Source: G963676655 sp963676655
GTDB lineage: Bacteria > Verrucomicrobiota > Lentisphaeria > Victivallales > Victivallaceae
Direction: 5' to 3'
NCBI GenBank assembly: GCA_963676655.2
Contig: CAXXKX010000003.1
Span: forward strand, 2,852,001 to 2,916,000
Length of the DNA: 64,000 nucleotides
Shown here: piece by piece, positions 51,935-59,283 of the stretch
Numbering within the stretch: the first letter of the stretch is position 1
Layout of the letters: the number at the start of each line of letters is the position of its first letter
Translations under genes and position numbers: made by a program
The notes under the pieces: model-generated
Told to the model about the DNA's origin: nothing
Database searches by the model: none
What the model saw: only the letters and a program-made list of their open reading frames with translations

Positions 51935-54706
51935 ATGAACTATAAAATAAATATTCTTTTCTTTTGCATTTTAGTACAAATAACAACTCATGCCGAAGTT
52001 CTCGATAATTTTTCCGGTAATGACTGGAAGCAGTCAAAAGGAACGCAGGGCAAGATTTACCAGAGTAAGAATATTTTGCAACTCAATTCCGAAAAGGGAA
52101 GGCAATGGTTCTCCGCATATAAGACATTCGAGATTGATTTTGATAAAACCCCATTTCTGGTTATTCAGGTTGATAGGGTGTCAGGTAAAGGTATGGTTAA
52201 ATTATTTAATCTGAACCGGAAAACGAAAAAACCAGTTCTTTCGATGCCCAGGTTAGGATTATACACGGTTGATGTCAGAAAAGAGTGCGGTTGGCAGGGC
52301 TTGAATAAAATCCAGGTTGCTGTTTATGCTTTGGGTTCCTCCGGAAGTATTACATGCAAATATCTTAAATTCACAAACAAACCTCCGGTTCAAAAAAAGT
52401 TAACTTCCAACAGGCATAAAAAACAGTTCGAATTAATCCCGTTGTTCAGTTCATGTGGTTATTATTACAAGAGTCCAGCTTTAAAAAAGCCGGATGTGTA
52501 TTTCCGGGCAAAAGACCAAGATTGGCAGCCTGCTTTTCAGCCGGGGTATTTTGCGGAAGATAAGATGTATCGGGGCAGTATCGTCAACCTGGCGGAAAAC
52601 ACCCAATATGATTTCAAGCTTGTCAACGATAAAAAAATAGTACAGGCGGGTACATTTAAAACCTGGAACTCAAATGTGCCGATTGCGAAAAATATAGACA
52701 TCACAACCAGGCTGAAAGATGGAACAATCATTATCCGCGATAAAGGCAAGCCTGACGGTTGGATCCGCTTTTCAGTCCCGGGAAACAGCCCGGTTAAAGT
52801 TTGCAATTCGATTATTGTGGATGGTGCTGAATACGTTATGCTCGATAAGCTTATAGTCAGAGGCGGCGAGAGAAATTGCATCAATATTACAAATTCCAAG
52901 TTCATACGGGTCAGAAATTGTGATATTGCAGCCTGGGGAACGCCGGGAACAATGGCAAAATTACCCAGGCTTTATTATGATCAACACGGATACTTGATAA
53001 ACAGTCATGCCGGGATCAAGCTTACCGACAGTATCGGGGTTGTGGTGGAAAACTGCTTTATTCATGATCCGGTCAGCCCTTCAACCGGCTGGCAATATGG
53101 ACATCCGGTTGGTCCGGTAGCCATACAAGTCAACCGGCTAGAACAGACTGTAATTCGTTATAACGACCTGATCGGATTGGATCAACGTCGCTGGAATGAT
53201 GTGATCGAAAGCGGCGGGAACACTTCTTATGATGGCGCCTTCAACCGGGACGCGGATATCTACGGCAATTTTTTAGCGTTTCCGCATGATGATGGAATCG
53301 AGGTAGATGGAGGACAAATGAATGTTCGTGTTTTTGATAACAAATTTGAAGGAGGCCTTTGCGGTATTAGTGTTACAGCCGCAATGACCGGACCCTCTTA
53401 TATATTCCGCAACCTGATTGTAAATATGGGCGATTCTCAAGGTATTACGAACGTAGTATTTAAAGACCTTGAAAGTCGCAAGAAAACCTATGGAAAAGTT
53501 CACTACTTTAATAATACAACCTACAGTGATGGAAGTGGTTTTGCCGGCATTACTCCGGCTCGTCGCTATGGACGTAATAATGTCATCTGTGTTGCAGAAA
53601 ATCCCAGTTCCGTCAGAAACGGCACCCGGCAAATCGACTTCAACTACAATCTGGTGTGGTCTTTGAAAAAGCGTGATATCCGAAAAGAGTCTATCGGGTC
53701 GAACAGTATTATTCAAAAACCCCGTTTTGTCAATCCGGCATCCGGGTTATGGGCTTTACGTGCAGATAGTCCGGGGTCGTATCAAGGAGAGAATATCCCG
53801 AATTTCTCGATTCCCGATTGCTCCGGAAAGGTCAGCATGGGGTTTCTTCCTCCGGGTAGTAAACTTCCCGGTCCGGTCAGGCCGGCAAAATTCAATGCGG
53901 ATAGCGGTCAGATTATTCTTGGAGACAAAACACGCGCGGCACAAGTAAACGTTAAAATTGAAAATTACCGTGGAAAACTGGAAATTAGAAAAAGCTTTAA
54001 TGATAAATGGTATAAAGTTGAACCGGCTAGTGTTGAGGTAAAGCCCGGAGACGAAATTTCCTTTTCAGCAAGCCTGCTGCCGGCTGAAATGCATCATTCA
54101 GGATTATTCAGCAGTGCTTTTATTATTCGGGGCGAAAATGGTTTTTCATGTCCGGTTTCGATCTATGCGAGAAAAACTGGAAAAACCCGGAAAATGTCAT
54201 ATCCGGAATCAGCGGTAGTCATTCCGGCAACCGGATACACCAATGGTAATGCGAAAAAAGTGGAAATCCCGGACGCGCTCAACGGCAAAGCCTTGTCAAT
54301 AGCCCCCGTGAAAAAGGATAATGTATTAACGTGGAATTATTCGATTCCCAAAGAGGGCGATTATTATATTCTTGTGCGTTTATATGTTGACAATAATGAC
54401 GCAGTCTTCAAGCATAATGAATTTAAGATCAGAATTGATGACGCGCCTTATCAAAACCTGCGCTTCCGGCTTGCTGCCGGGCGTTGGGTATGGTGCGGTA
54501 TACCTAATCTGAAAAGAATAAAAAAATCGCAATGGGTAAGGAATACGATGGGGCTTTTCCGGCTGTCTTCAGGGAAACACAAGATTAGTATAATTCCGGG
54601 AGAACAGGTTTATATGGATCAGATTTTGATTACCCCGGGCTTCAAACTGGAGTATGATAACAGTAACAATTTCTCAAAATATACTCCGGTTGAATTGGCA
54701 GAATAA
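51935..54706 (+). CDS. Secreted right-handed parallel beta-helix protein, polysaccharide-lyase or hydrolase-like
   Basis: This 923-aa protein has a signal peptide (INILFFCILVQITTHA). The N-terminal 140 residues form a jelly-roll-like module. Residues about 250-600 show right-handed beta-helix repeats of the pectate-lyase type: VDGAEYVMLDKLIVRGGERN, ITNSKFIRVRNCDI, SIGVVVENCFIHDP, and a DIYGNFLAFPHDDGIEVDGG turn rich in acidic residues. The C-terminal 250 residues are beta-sandwiches, with a module resembling CBM35 or CBM6 (GDYYILVRLYVDNNDAVF). The enzyme family and substrate are not identified. A polygalacturonan- or algal-glycan-active lyase or hydrolase is plausible. Confidence 0.72.
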   Translation: MNYKINILFFCILVQITTHAEVLDNFSGNDWKQSKGTQGKIYQSKNILQLNSEKGRQWFSAYKTFEIDFDKTPFLVIQVDRVSGKGMVKLFNLNRKTKKPVLSMPRLGLYTVDVRKECGWQGLNKIQVAVYALGSSGSITCKYLKFTNKPPVQKKLTSNRHKKQFELIPLFSSCGYYYKSPALKKPDVYFRAKDQDWQPAFQPGYFAEDKMYRGSIVNLAENTQYDFKLVNDKKIVQAGTFKTWNSNVPIAKNIDITTRLKDGTIIIRDKGKPDGWIRFSVPGNSPVKVCNSIIVDGAEYVMLDKLIVRGGERNCINITNSKFIRVRNCDIAAWGTPGTMAKLPRLYYDQHGYLINSHAGIKLTDSIGVVVENCFIHDPVSPSTGWQYGHPVGPVAIQVNRLEQTVIRYNDLIGLDQRRWNDVIESGGNTSYDGAFNRDADIYGNFLAFPHDDGIEVDGGQMNVRVFDNKFEGGLCGISVTAAMTGPSYIFRNLIVNMGDSQGITNVVFKDLESRKKTYGKVHYFNNTTYSDGSGFAGITPARRYGRNNVICVAENPSSVRNGTRQIDFNYNLVWSLKKRDIRKESIGSNSIIQKPRFVNPASGLWALRADSPGSYQGENIPNFSIPDCSGKVSMGFLPPGSKLPGPVRPAKFNADSGQIILGDKTRAAQVNVKIENYRGKLEIRKSFNDKWYKVEPASVEVKPGDEISFSASLLPAEMHHSGLFSSAFIIRGENGFSCPVSIYARKTGKTRKMSYPESAVVIPATGYTNGNAKKVEIPDALNGKALSIAPVKKDNVLTWNYSIPKEGDYYILVRLYVDNNDAVFKHNEFKIRIDDAPYQNLRFRLAAGRWVWCGIPNLKRIKKSQWVRNTMGLFRLSSGKHKISIIPGEQVYMDQILITPGFKLEYDNSNNFSKYTPVELAE

Positions 54707-54718
54707 AAAGAGTCGTGC

Positions 54719-54852
54719 GAAATGCAAAGATTAACCACGAAAAAGACGAAAAGTCACGAAAAAGTTTTTTATTTTTCAGCTTGAGCTGAAAACTTAAATA
54801 CTTCTTCATGCTCTTCATGTGCTTCATGGTGTAAATAATAGTTTTGCATAAG
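54719..54852. repeat. Dispersed intergenic repeat, copy 2 (CACGAAA-rich, with central hairpin)
   Basis: Same order as the copy at 14322-14446: GAAATGCAAA, TTAACCACGAAA, spaced ACGAAA units, a T-run, then TTTTCAGCT/AGCTGAAAA. Here the loop is TG in place of TT, with the stem unchanged. It then reads TTCATGCTCTTCATGTGC, a T-rich inverse of the left arm, and closes with GTTTTGCA. It fills the spacer before the isomerase gene. Retention of the stem with a changed loop suggests selection for structure or a mobile-element origin. Confidence 0.7.
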
Positions 54853-54880
54853 TCTAAGAATAAAAATTAAGGATATATAG

Positions 54881-55780
54881 ATGAAGACAAAACAATGTAA
54901 TGATATTGGGGATTTTGTTGGAATTTCAACAAATGTTATGAGCGGAGTTGATATTTGGGAGGCAATGGACCTGACCAGACGCTATGGATTAACCTGTATG
55001 GAAATCCATTTTGGGGATTTTGACGCAGCGGTTGGAAACCCATGGATGATTACCCACGCCGGAGTTTGGCCGCGAACATTTTCCAGTAAGGATCGCAAGC
55101 GTTTGAAAAATGAATTATTGCATATAAAGAACCTGACAATTCACGGAACTCCGACTGACATTAATATAGCGGCCTTGAATCCCGGTATAAGAGAAGAGTC
55201 ACAGCGTCAATACCTGGAGATGCTGGAGCTGGGGATTGATTTGGGTGCTCAATGGGTTACTTATCATCAGGGACGGGAATCCAATTCGGTTGTTTCCCCG
55301 TCGTATGTCAGGAATCACAATGTGGCATTTATGGAAAGTGTTTTAGATAAGGCCAGGCGCGGGAATGTAAAACTTGCCTATGAGACTTTCGATGAAAAAC
55401 TATTAGAGAGACTGCCTGATAAAATATTTGGTTTTTTGCTGGATACCGGACATGCCGCAATGAGAACAAATAAATTTGCTCCTGAAGGGCGAGGAGATAC
55501 CAGGACTATCCTGGATTGGATTGACTTTCTCGGCGACAGGCTTGTCGAACTGCATATTCACAATGTAGTAAATTGGGCGGAGATGCCTATCTATGGTATG
55601 GCACATCGTTCTTTTGAATATGGGTTGTGTCTTGATCTTGAGCTTATCGTTAAAAAATTAAAAGATAAGAATATACTTGTTCCGCTCATATCTGAAATTT
55701 ATGAACCGACAGCCGAAGATGCGGTTCGGCGTCTGGCTGAGACAAAAGAGAAAATCATAGAATATTGGAACGGGGCATGA
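54881..55780 (+). CDS. Sugar phosphate isomerase/epimerase (xylose-isomerase-like TIM barrel)
   Basis: This 299-aa protein has an AP-endonuclease-2/xylose-isomerase-like fold: CMEIHFGDFDA, LTIHGTPTDINIAALN, GAQWVTYHQGRE, LAYETFDEKLL (metal-ligand Glu), LLDTGHAAMR (Asp and His), LVELHIHNV (His) and LISEIYEP (Glu). All metal ligands expected of the family are visible. It probably isomerises or epimerises a sugar or keto-sugar. It lies behind the secreted beta-helix gene, separated by the intergenic repeat. Confidence 0.88.
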   Translation: MKTKQCNDIGDFVGISTNVMSGVDIWEAMDLTRRYGLTCMEIHFGDFDAAVGNPWMITHAGVWPRTFSSKDRKRLKNELLHIKNLTIHGTPTDINIAALNPGIREESQRQYLEMLELGIDLGAQWVTYHQGRESNSVVSPSYVRNHNVAFMESVLDKARRGNVKLAYETFDEKLLERLPDKIFGFLLDTGHAAMRTNKFAPEGRGDTRTILDWIDFLGDRLVELHIHNVVNWAEMPIYGMAHRSFEYGLCLDLELIVKKLKDKNILVPLISEIYEPTAEDAVRRLAETKEKIIEYWNGA

Positions 55781-55940
55781 TTTATCTGATTCTACCTGAC
55801 GGCTTTTTCAAAAGTCTCGATGATAATTTAGGCGGAGCCGTCTTTCCTTGAATAGCTACTAAATAGTGAAGCTTTTCAAAGGTTGCGTCAGTAAGTTTGC
55901 TTTGCGAAAAAAAATCTGAAAAGATCTTCATATAACTGCG
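55781..55940. other. Non-coding spacer after the isomerase gene
   Basis: The 160 bases between the isomerase stop and the inverted-repeat element contain GACGGC and a distant GCCGTC that could pair weakly. No convincing terminator, promoter or ORF is seen. Confidence 0.4.
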
Positions 55941-56225
55941 GGGAACCTCTAAATAGACGGGACCGACAAAAGTCTGTAATGCTGAATTACCGCGAATTAC
56001 GCCCTGCGTTCAATGCTTTTGAAAAGCTCTGAATCGTTTTTCAAAACCATCACTCCGTGCGAACTGAACTGTTTAACACGCAATAAATTGCGTAACTTAC
56101 TTTCGCCGCAAGCGGCGACCAACGCTCCTGCGTTGGAGCCAGTCCGGCAACGTGCCGGGGCGGAATAATTTAAAAATTTTTATTTCTTTTTTACTTTTGT
56201 CGGTAGCGTCTAAATATTGGTTCCC
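55941..56225. mobile_element. MITE-like element of 285 bp with 33-bp imperfect terminal inverted repeats
   Basis: The left end (55941-55973) reads GGGAACCTCTAAATAGACGG then GACCGACAAAAGT. The right end (56193-56225), read on the minus strand, gives GGGAACCAATATTTAGACGC then TACCGACAAAAGT. That is six mismatches in 33 by eye, with the outer 7 and inner 11 bases identical. No ORF fits between. The interior holds four consecutive stem-loops (56080-56158). No clear target-site duplication was found. The structure fits a non-autonomous miniature element or an exported structured repeat. Confidence 0.6.
56080..56158 (+). other. Cluster of four consecutive stem-loops
   Basis: Successive inverted repeats with different stems: ACGCAAT/ATTGCGT (56080-56095), CGCCGC/GCGGCG (56104-56117), CCAACGC/GCGTTGG with a TCCT loop (56119-56136), and CCGGCA/TGCCGG with an ACG loop (56144-56158). 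The region is GC-rich within an AT-rich spacer, so transcription would give a highly structured RNA or a strong pause. Function unknown. Confidence 0.65.
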
Positions 56226-56240
56226 TGTGTTTTTATTTTC

Positions 56241-56390
56241 CTTCATTTGTATATTTATATTGTAAAAAGACTTGCATTTTTAAAAGCATAACTTAACTTA
56301 ATAAATATAAACCTTTTATGATTGTGTATGATGTCGCATTCATGTATATGGTTTCTTATATTTCGACTGAAAAGATCTGGAGGACTTTTG
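56241..56390 (+). repeat. Duplicated promoter region, copy upstream of the GYF pseudogene
   Basis: CTTCATTTGTATATTTATAT, AAAGACTTG and ATATAAACCTTTTAT recur in the same order at about 57387-57466 ahead of the intact GTPase gene, and both copies keep a GGAGGA(C/G)TTTTGAT ribosome-site region. The central part differs in length. The pair shows that promoter, ribosome site and GYF domain were duplicated together. Confidence 0.65.
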
Positions 56391-56392
56391 AT

Positions 56393-56556
56393 TTGGAGGG
56401 CTATTGCTGTTTCATTTATCTCAGTAATCGAATTAACGATTCATTCACTGAGGTGAACATTGTTGACGTGATTCGCTTTCGCGATACTTGACACGGTCCT
56501 TCGATAAATTATGATTAAGAAGAAAATTGGCGTACTGCAGATGAGGCAGATGCTCT
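56393..56556 (+). pseudogene. Decayed copy of the GYF-domain start of the DO-GTPase gene
   Basis: The stretch aligns with the first ~55 codons of the gene at 57517 (YCCFIYLSNRIND, SFTEVNIVDVIRFRD against YCWFIYINDQISG, PFTEENIVDMIRFRD). The ATG has become TTG, the sixth-residue Trp is Cys, and an in-frame TGA occurs at codon 33. Later the frame is lost, but DNA similarity continues to about 56556 (GATAAATTATG, AATTGGCGTACTGC). The upstream DNA is also duplicated. It is therefore a remnant of a second GTPase gene or a partial duplication. Confidence 0.75.
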
Positions 56557-56596
56557 TATGTCATTGAACAAACTTTATCGGGCGGAAGGATTAGTT

Positions 56597-57265
56597 ATGA
56601 AGAAATATATTTTTATTGTTATCGCTGTTTTTGTCATGTGCACGTATGGTTTCAGTAAAACACTGCACAAAGTCAACGACCATGTAGTTATTCAGTATTT
56701 AGGTCAAAATGTCTCTGGTAAAATAGTGGAGATCAGACCGGATCTGGTAACGATTCAAATAAGCAAGGATATTTCAATTGGCTGTAAACGTAAGTATATG
56801 AGGCCGGTTGACAAAAAATTATTTTATCCCGAAGAAGTAAAAGAGCCTGTAAAACCTCCCAGGGCAACAGCCGCTAAAACAGAAAATGCCCCGAAATCAG
56901 GCAACGTTCAACAAAAGCCGATTAAGCAGGCAAAGAAAATCCACACATATTCGTTTTTAGGACCCGGAATAATTCTGACCGCAAAAACAAAAGACGGCAA
57001 AGTTCGGAGAATTCAAGATACGCCGCAATTTGAATGCAAAATTACTTGTTTTAACAATAATCATCATAAATGTTCAGGCAATTGCTATAATCGTGCCAGA
57101 TTAAGAAAGGATGTTATTAATGAATTTTCAAAAAAACTCTCATCCGGGGGCGGTTTGCCTATAATGTTCGGTGTCAGGGTTTATTCATCATCAAACCATA
57201 GGTATTCTGATGCAGAAGTAAGCTTATCCAACAGTTCCAGCATTATGATGAAATTACTAAAATAA
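56597..57265 (+). CDS. Secreted protein of unknown function in the DO-GTPase/GAP1 locus
   Basis: This protein has 222 aa from the ATG at 56597, chosen because GGAAGGA lies 6 bases upstream and a signal peptide (YIFIVIAVFVMCTYGFS) then begins correctly. Residues about 25-60 (KVNDHVVIQYLGQNVSGKIV to LVTIQISKDISIG) look like a small SH3-like beta barrel. A Lys/Pro-rich linker follows (about 75-115). The C-terminal domain (about 115-222) has a Cys/His-rich patch ITCFNNNHHKCSGNCYN. I do not recognise the family. It sits between the GYF pseudogene and the intact GTPase gene on the same strand. Confidence 0.7.
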   Translation: MKKYIFIVIAVFVMCTYGFSKTLHKVNDHVVIQYLGQNVSGKIVEIRPDLVTIQISKDISIGCKRKYMRPVDKKLFYPEEVKEPVKPPRATAAKTENAPKSGNVQQKPIKQAKKIHTYSFLGPGIILTAKTKDGKVRRIQDTPQFECKITCFNNNHHKCSGNCYNRARLRKDVINEFSKKLSSGGGLPIMFGVRVYSSSNHRYSDAEVSLSNSSSIMMKLLK

Positions 57266-57516
57266 CTCACCGCAATCCCGCAAATGGGATGATTGGAATT
57301 GAACGCTTATGGCTTAAAGTATGCTCAAATGTTACACATTCCCGGCAAAGTCATTGCATATTAGGTTCTAACCTTTTTTTATTGCTTTCATTTGAATATT
57401 TATATTATAAAAGACTTGAATTTTTGAAAAAATAATTTAACTTAATTAATATAAACCTTTTATAATCCCCAACGAGGGTTTTATTGTATTGCATGGAGAT
57501 CAGGAGGAGTTTTGAT
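57266..57516. other. Promoter-bearing spacer upstream of the DO-GTPase gene
   Basis: The 251-bp spacer contains the second copy of the duplicated AT-rich promoter region (about 57387-57466) and AGGAGGAG immediately before the GTPase start. No exact sigma-70 boxes stand out, but TTGAAT or TTGAAA with AT-rich -10 candidates are present. No small ORF is supported. Confidence 0.4.
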
Positions 57517-59283
57517 ATGGATGACTATTGCTGGTTCATTTATATCAACGACCAAATCAGTGGTCCATTCACTGAGGAGAACATCGTTGATATGATTCGC
57601 TTTCGCGATATAGAACCCGAAACGTTGATAAATTATGGTGAAGTCGAGAATTGGCGTCCTACTGCTGAAGTAGATGTGTTCGCGCCGCATTTTGCACGCA
57701 ATAAAGTAAATAACCAGCCACCGCCTTTGCCCGGACTGCCGCGAAACAGCAATACTGTTGTCGCGGAAACCCCGTATGAACCTTTTGAGGATGATTTTAC
57801 TGAAATAGAAGAGTCTTCACAAAAGTACTATGTTGTCGATACAGAAAAGAAAATATGCCCCCACTGCTGGCATCAGTTCTTTTTAAATGAAGTACTGTAT
57901 ATGTCTGAGCATAGTGATTTATGGGGACACTCAGATGTGCTTGGGAAAGAGACGCAGGCCAGATTTTTACCTACCCACTTTAATAAAAACGGTCAGGCGC
58001 TGGATGAAAAAGGTGCGGTTTGTTCTCAAATGGCCTGTCCTCATTGTCACCTGCATATTCCCGGGACAATTATGGATTTGGATTCGAGTTTTTTCTCCAT
58101 TGTCGGGGCTCCGGCCAGCGGCAAATCATACTTTCTTGCATCCATGGTCAGGGCGGCGAAAAAAAGTTTATCGCAGATATTTAATATATCCTTTGCGGAT
58201 GCTGACCCGACGATGAATCACGTGATAAACGATTATGAAACAAAATTGTTTATGAGTCATGCCGCGGACAGACTTGTGGCGCTGGAAAAAACGCAGCTTG
58301 CCGGCGGGGATATGTATGATTCGGTTATACTTGGCGGACGCCCGATTGGTTTACCGAAACCTTTTATCTATAAAATTCAACCCTATGGGATCAGTGACTC
58401 GAATGCGATTAAACCGCAGAATTTAATATTGTACGATAACGCCGGAGAACATTTTCAACCAGGTATGGATGATGCCGCTAATCCGAGTACTCAACATCTG
58501 GCTCATTCTGATGGTATTATGTTCATTTTTGACGCCACTCTGGACCCCAGGCTCCGGCCTCTGCTTGAAGAAAAAGTCGTTAGCCGGGCTGATGAGCGTA
58601 TAAAAGTGCAGAATCAGGAAATTTTACTTGCTGAGTGTTTAGCCCGGCTGCAAAAGCACCGCGTCATAAAAGGAGGGGGTAAATACGTCAAACCCTTTAT
58701 CGTTGTTTTGTCCAAGTTTGATGAGTGGAGCAACTTGCTTCCGTTTGATTTGCGGGACATGAATCCGGTCATTTCAAGTAAAGATAAATTGTCTTATGAG
58801 TTTGATTTTTATATTGTTAAAAATGTCTCGTATTATATTCGTAATTTGTTGCTGGAACATGCGCCGGAATTTGTCTCGATGGTTGAAGCAGCATGTTCAA
58901 ACGTGCTGTTTGTCCCGAACAGCGCCCTGGGGTGTTCACCGGAGTTAATGCCGGATGGCAAGATGTGGGGCGTACGGCCGGTTAACATTAAGCCATTATG
59001 GGCGGAAATACCTCTTTTGATGTTAATGGCGCAAGCAAGCTTGTTACCGGTAAACAGCGCGGACGATATTGGCGGCGACATAATTGAGGTTAAGGATTAC
59101 CGCATTGCCAATGATATGGTGACTTTTATTCACCCGGGAACACTAAAGCGTTGTCAACTTCCCCGCTCCTATTTCGGGTGTGTTATTAATGATTATGAAA
59201 GAGAGCAATGGTTCAGGGTTCCGAATGACGCCGGCAGCGAGTCGGTTGAACCGGCCCAGGATGACTTTTGGGGGAGCTTGTGA
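57517..59283 (+). CDS. GYF_2/zinc-ribbon/P-loop GTPase (DO-GTPase2-like)
   Basis: This protein has 588 aa from the ATG at 57517, placed by AGGAGGAG. Residues 4-55 form a GYF_2 domain (WFIYINDQISGPFTEENIVD to NWRP). Cysteines at 114, 117, 169, 174 and 177 (CPHC, CSQMACPHC) form a zinc-ribbon pair. A P-loop domain follows: Walker A GAPASGKS at 197-204, LILYDNAGEHF at 303-313 resembling the G3 motif, and LSKFDEW at 398-404 resembling the G4 motif. This order matches the DO-GTPase2 group described in predicted NTP-dependent conflict systems, whose partner is GAP1. The next gene encodes just such a partner and overlaps the stop by one base. A cytoplasmic switch controlling the membrane-bound partner is inferred. 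Confidence 0.82.
   Translation: MDDYCWFIYINDQISGPFTEENIVDMIRFRDIEPETLINYGEVENWRPTAEVDVFAPHFARNKVNNQPPPLPGLPRNSNTVVAETPYEPFEDDFTEIEESSQKYYVVDTEKKICPHCWHQFFLNEVLYMSEHSDLWGHSDVLGKETQARFLPTHFNKNGQALDEKGAVCSQMACPHCHLHIPGTIMDLDSSFFSIVGAPASGKSYFLASMVRAAKKSLSQIFNISFADADPTMNHVINDYETKLFMSHAADRLVALEKTQLAGGDMYDSVILGGRPIGLPKPFIYKIQPYGISDSNAIKPQNLILYDNAGEHFQPGMDDAANPSTQHLAHSDGIMFIFDATLDPRLRPLLEEKVVSRADERIKVQNQEILLAECLARLQKHRVIKGGGKYVKPFIVVLSKFDEWSNLLPFDLRDMNPVISSKDKLSYEFDFYIVKNVSYYIRNLLLEHAPEFVSMVEAACSNVLFVPNSALGCSPELMPDGKMWGVRPVNIKPLWAEIPLLMLMAQASLLPVNSADDIGGDIIEVKDYRIANDMVTFIHPGTLKRCQLPRSYFGCVINDYEREQWFRVPNDAGSESVEPAQDDFWGSL

Noticed and set aside
53273..53716. Minus-strand frame of 147 codons
   Set aside because: Antisense of the beta-helix gene; no motif.
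17257..54706. Bacteroidetes-type Sus polysaccharide locus
   Set aside because: No SusC/SusD-like proteins or hybrid two-component sensors are present.
56104..56158. Integron attC site
   Set aside because: The hairpins look attC-like, but the flanking bases do not fit the RYYYAAC/GTTRRRY cores and no integrase or cassette array is present.
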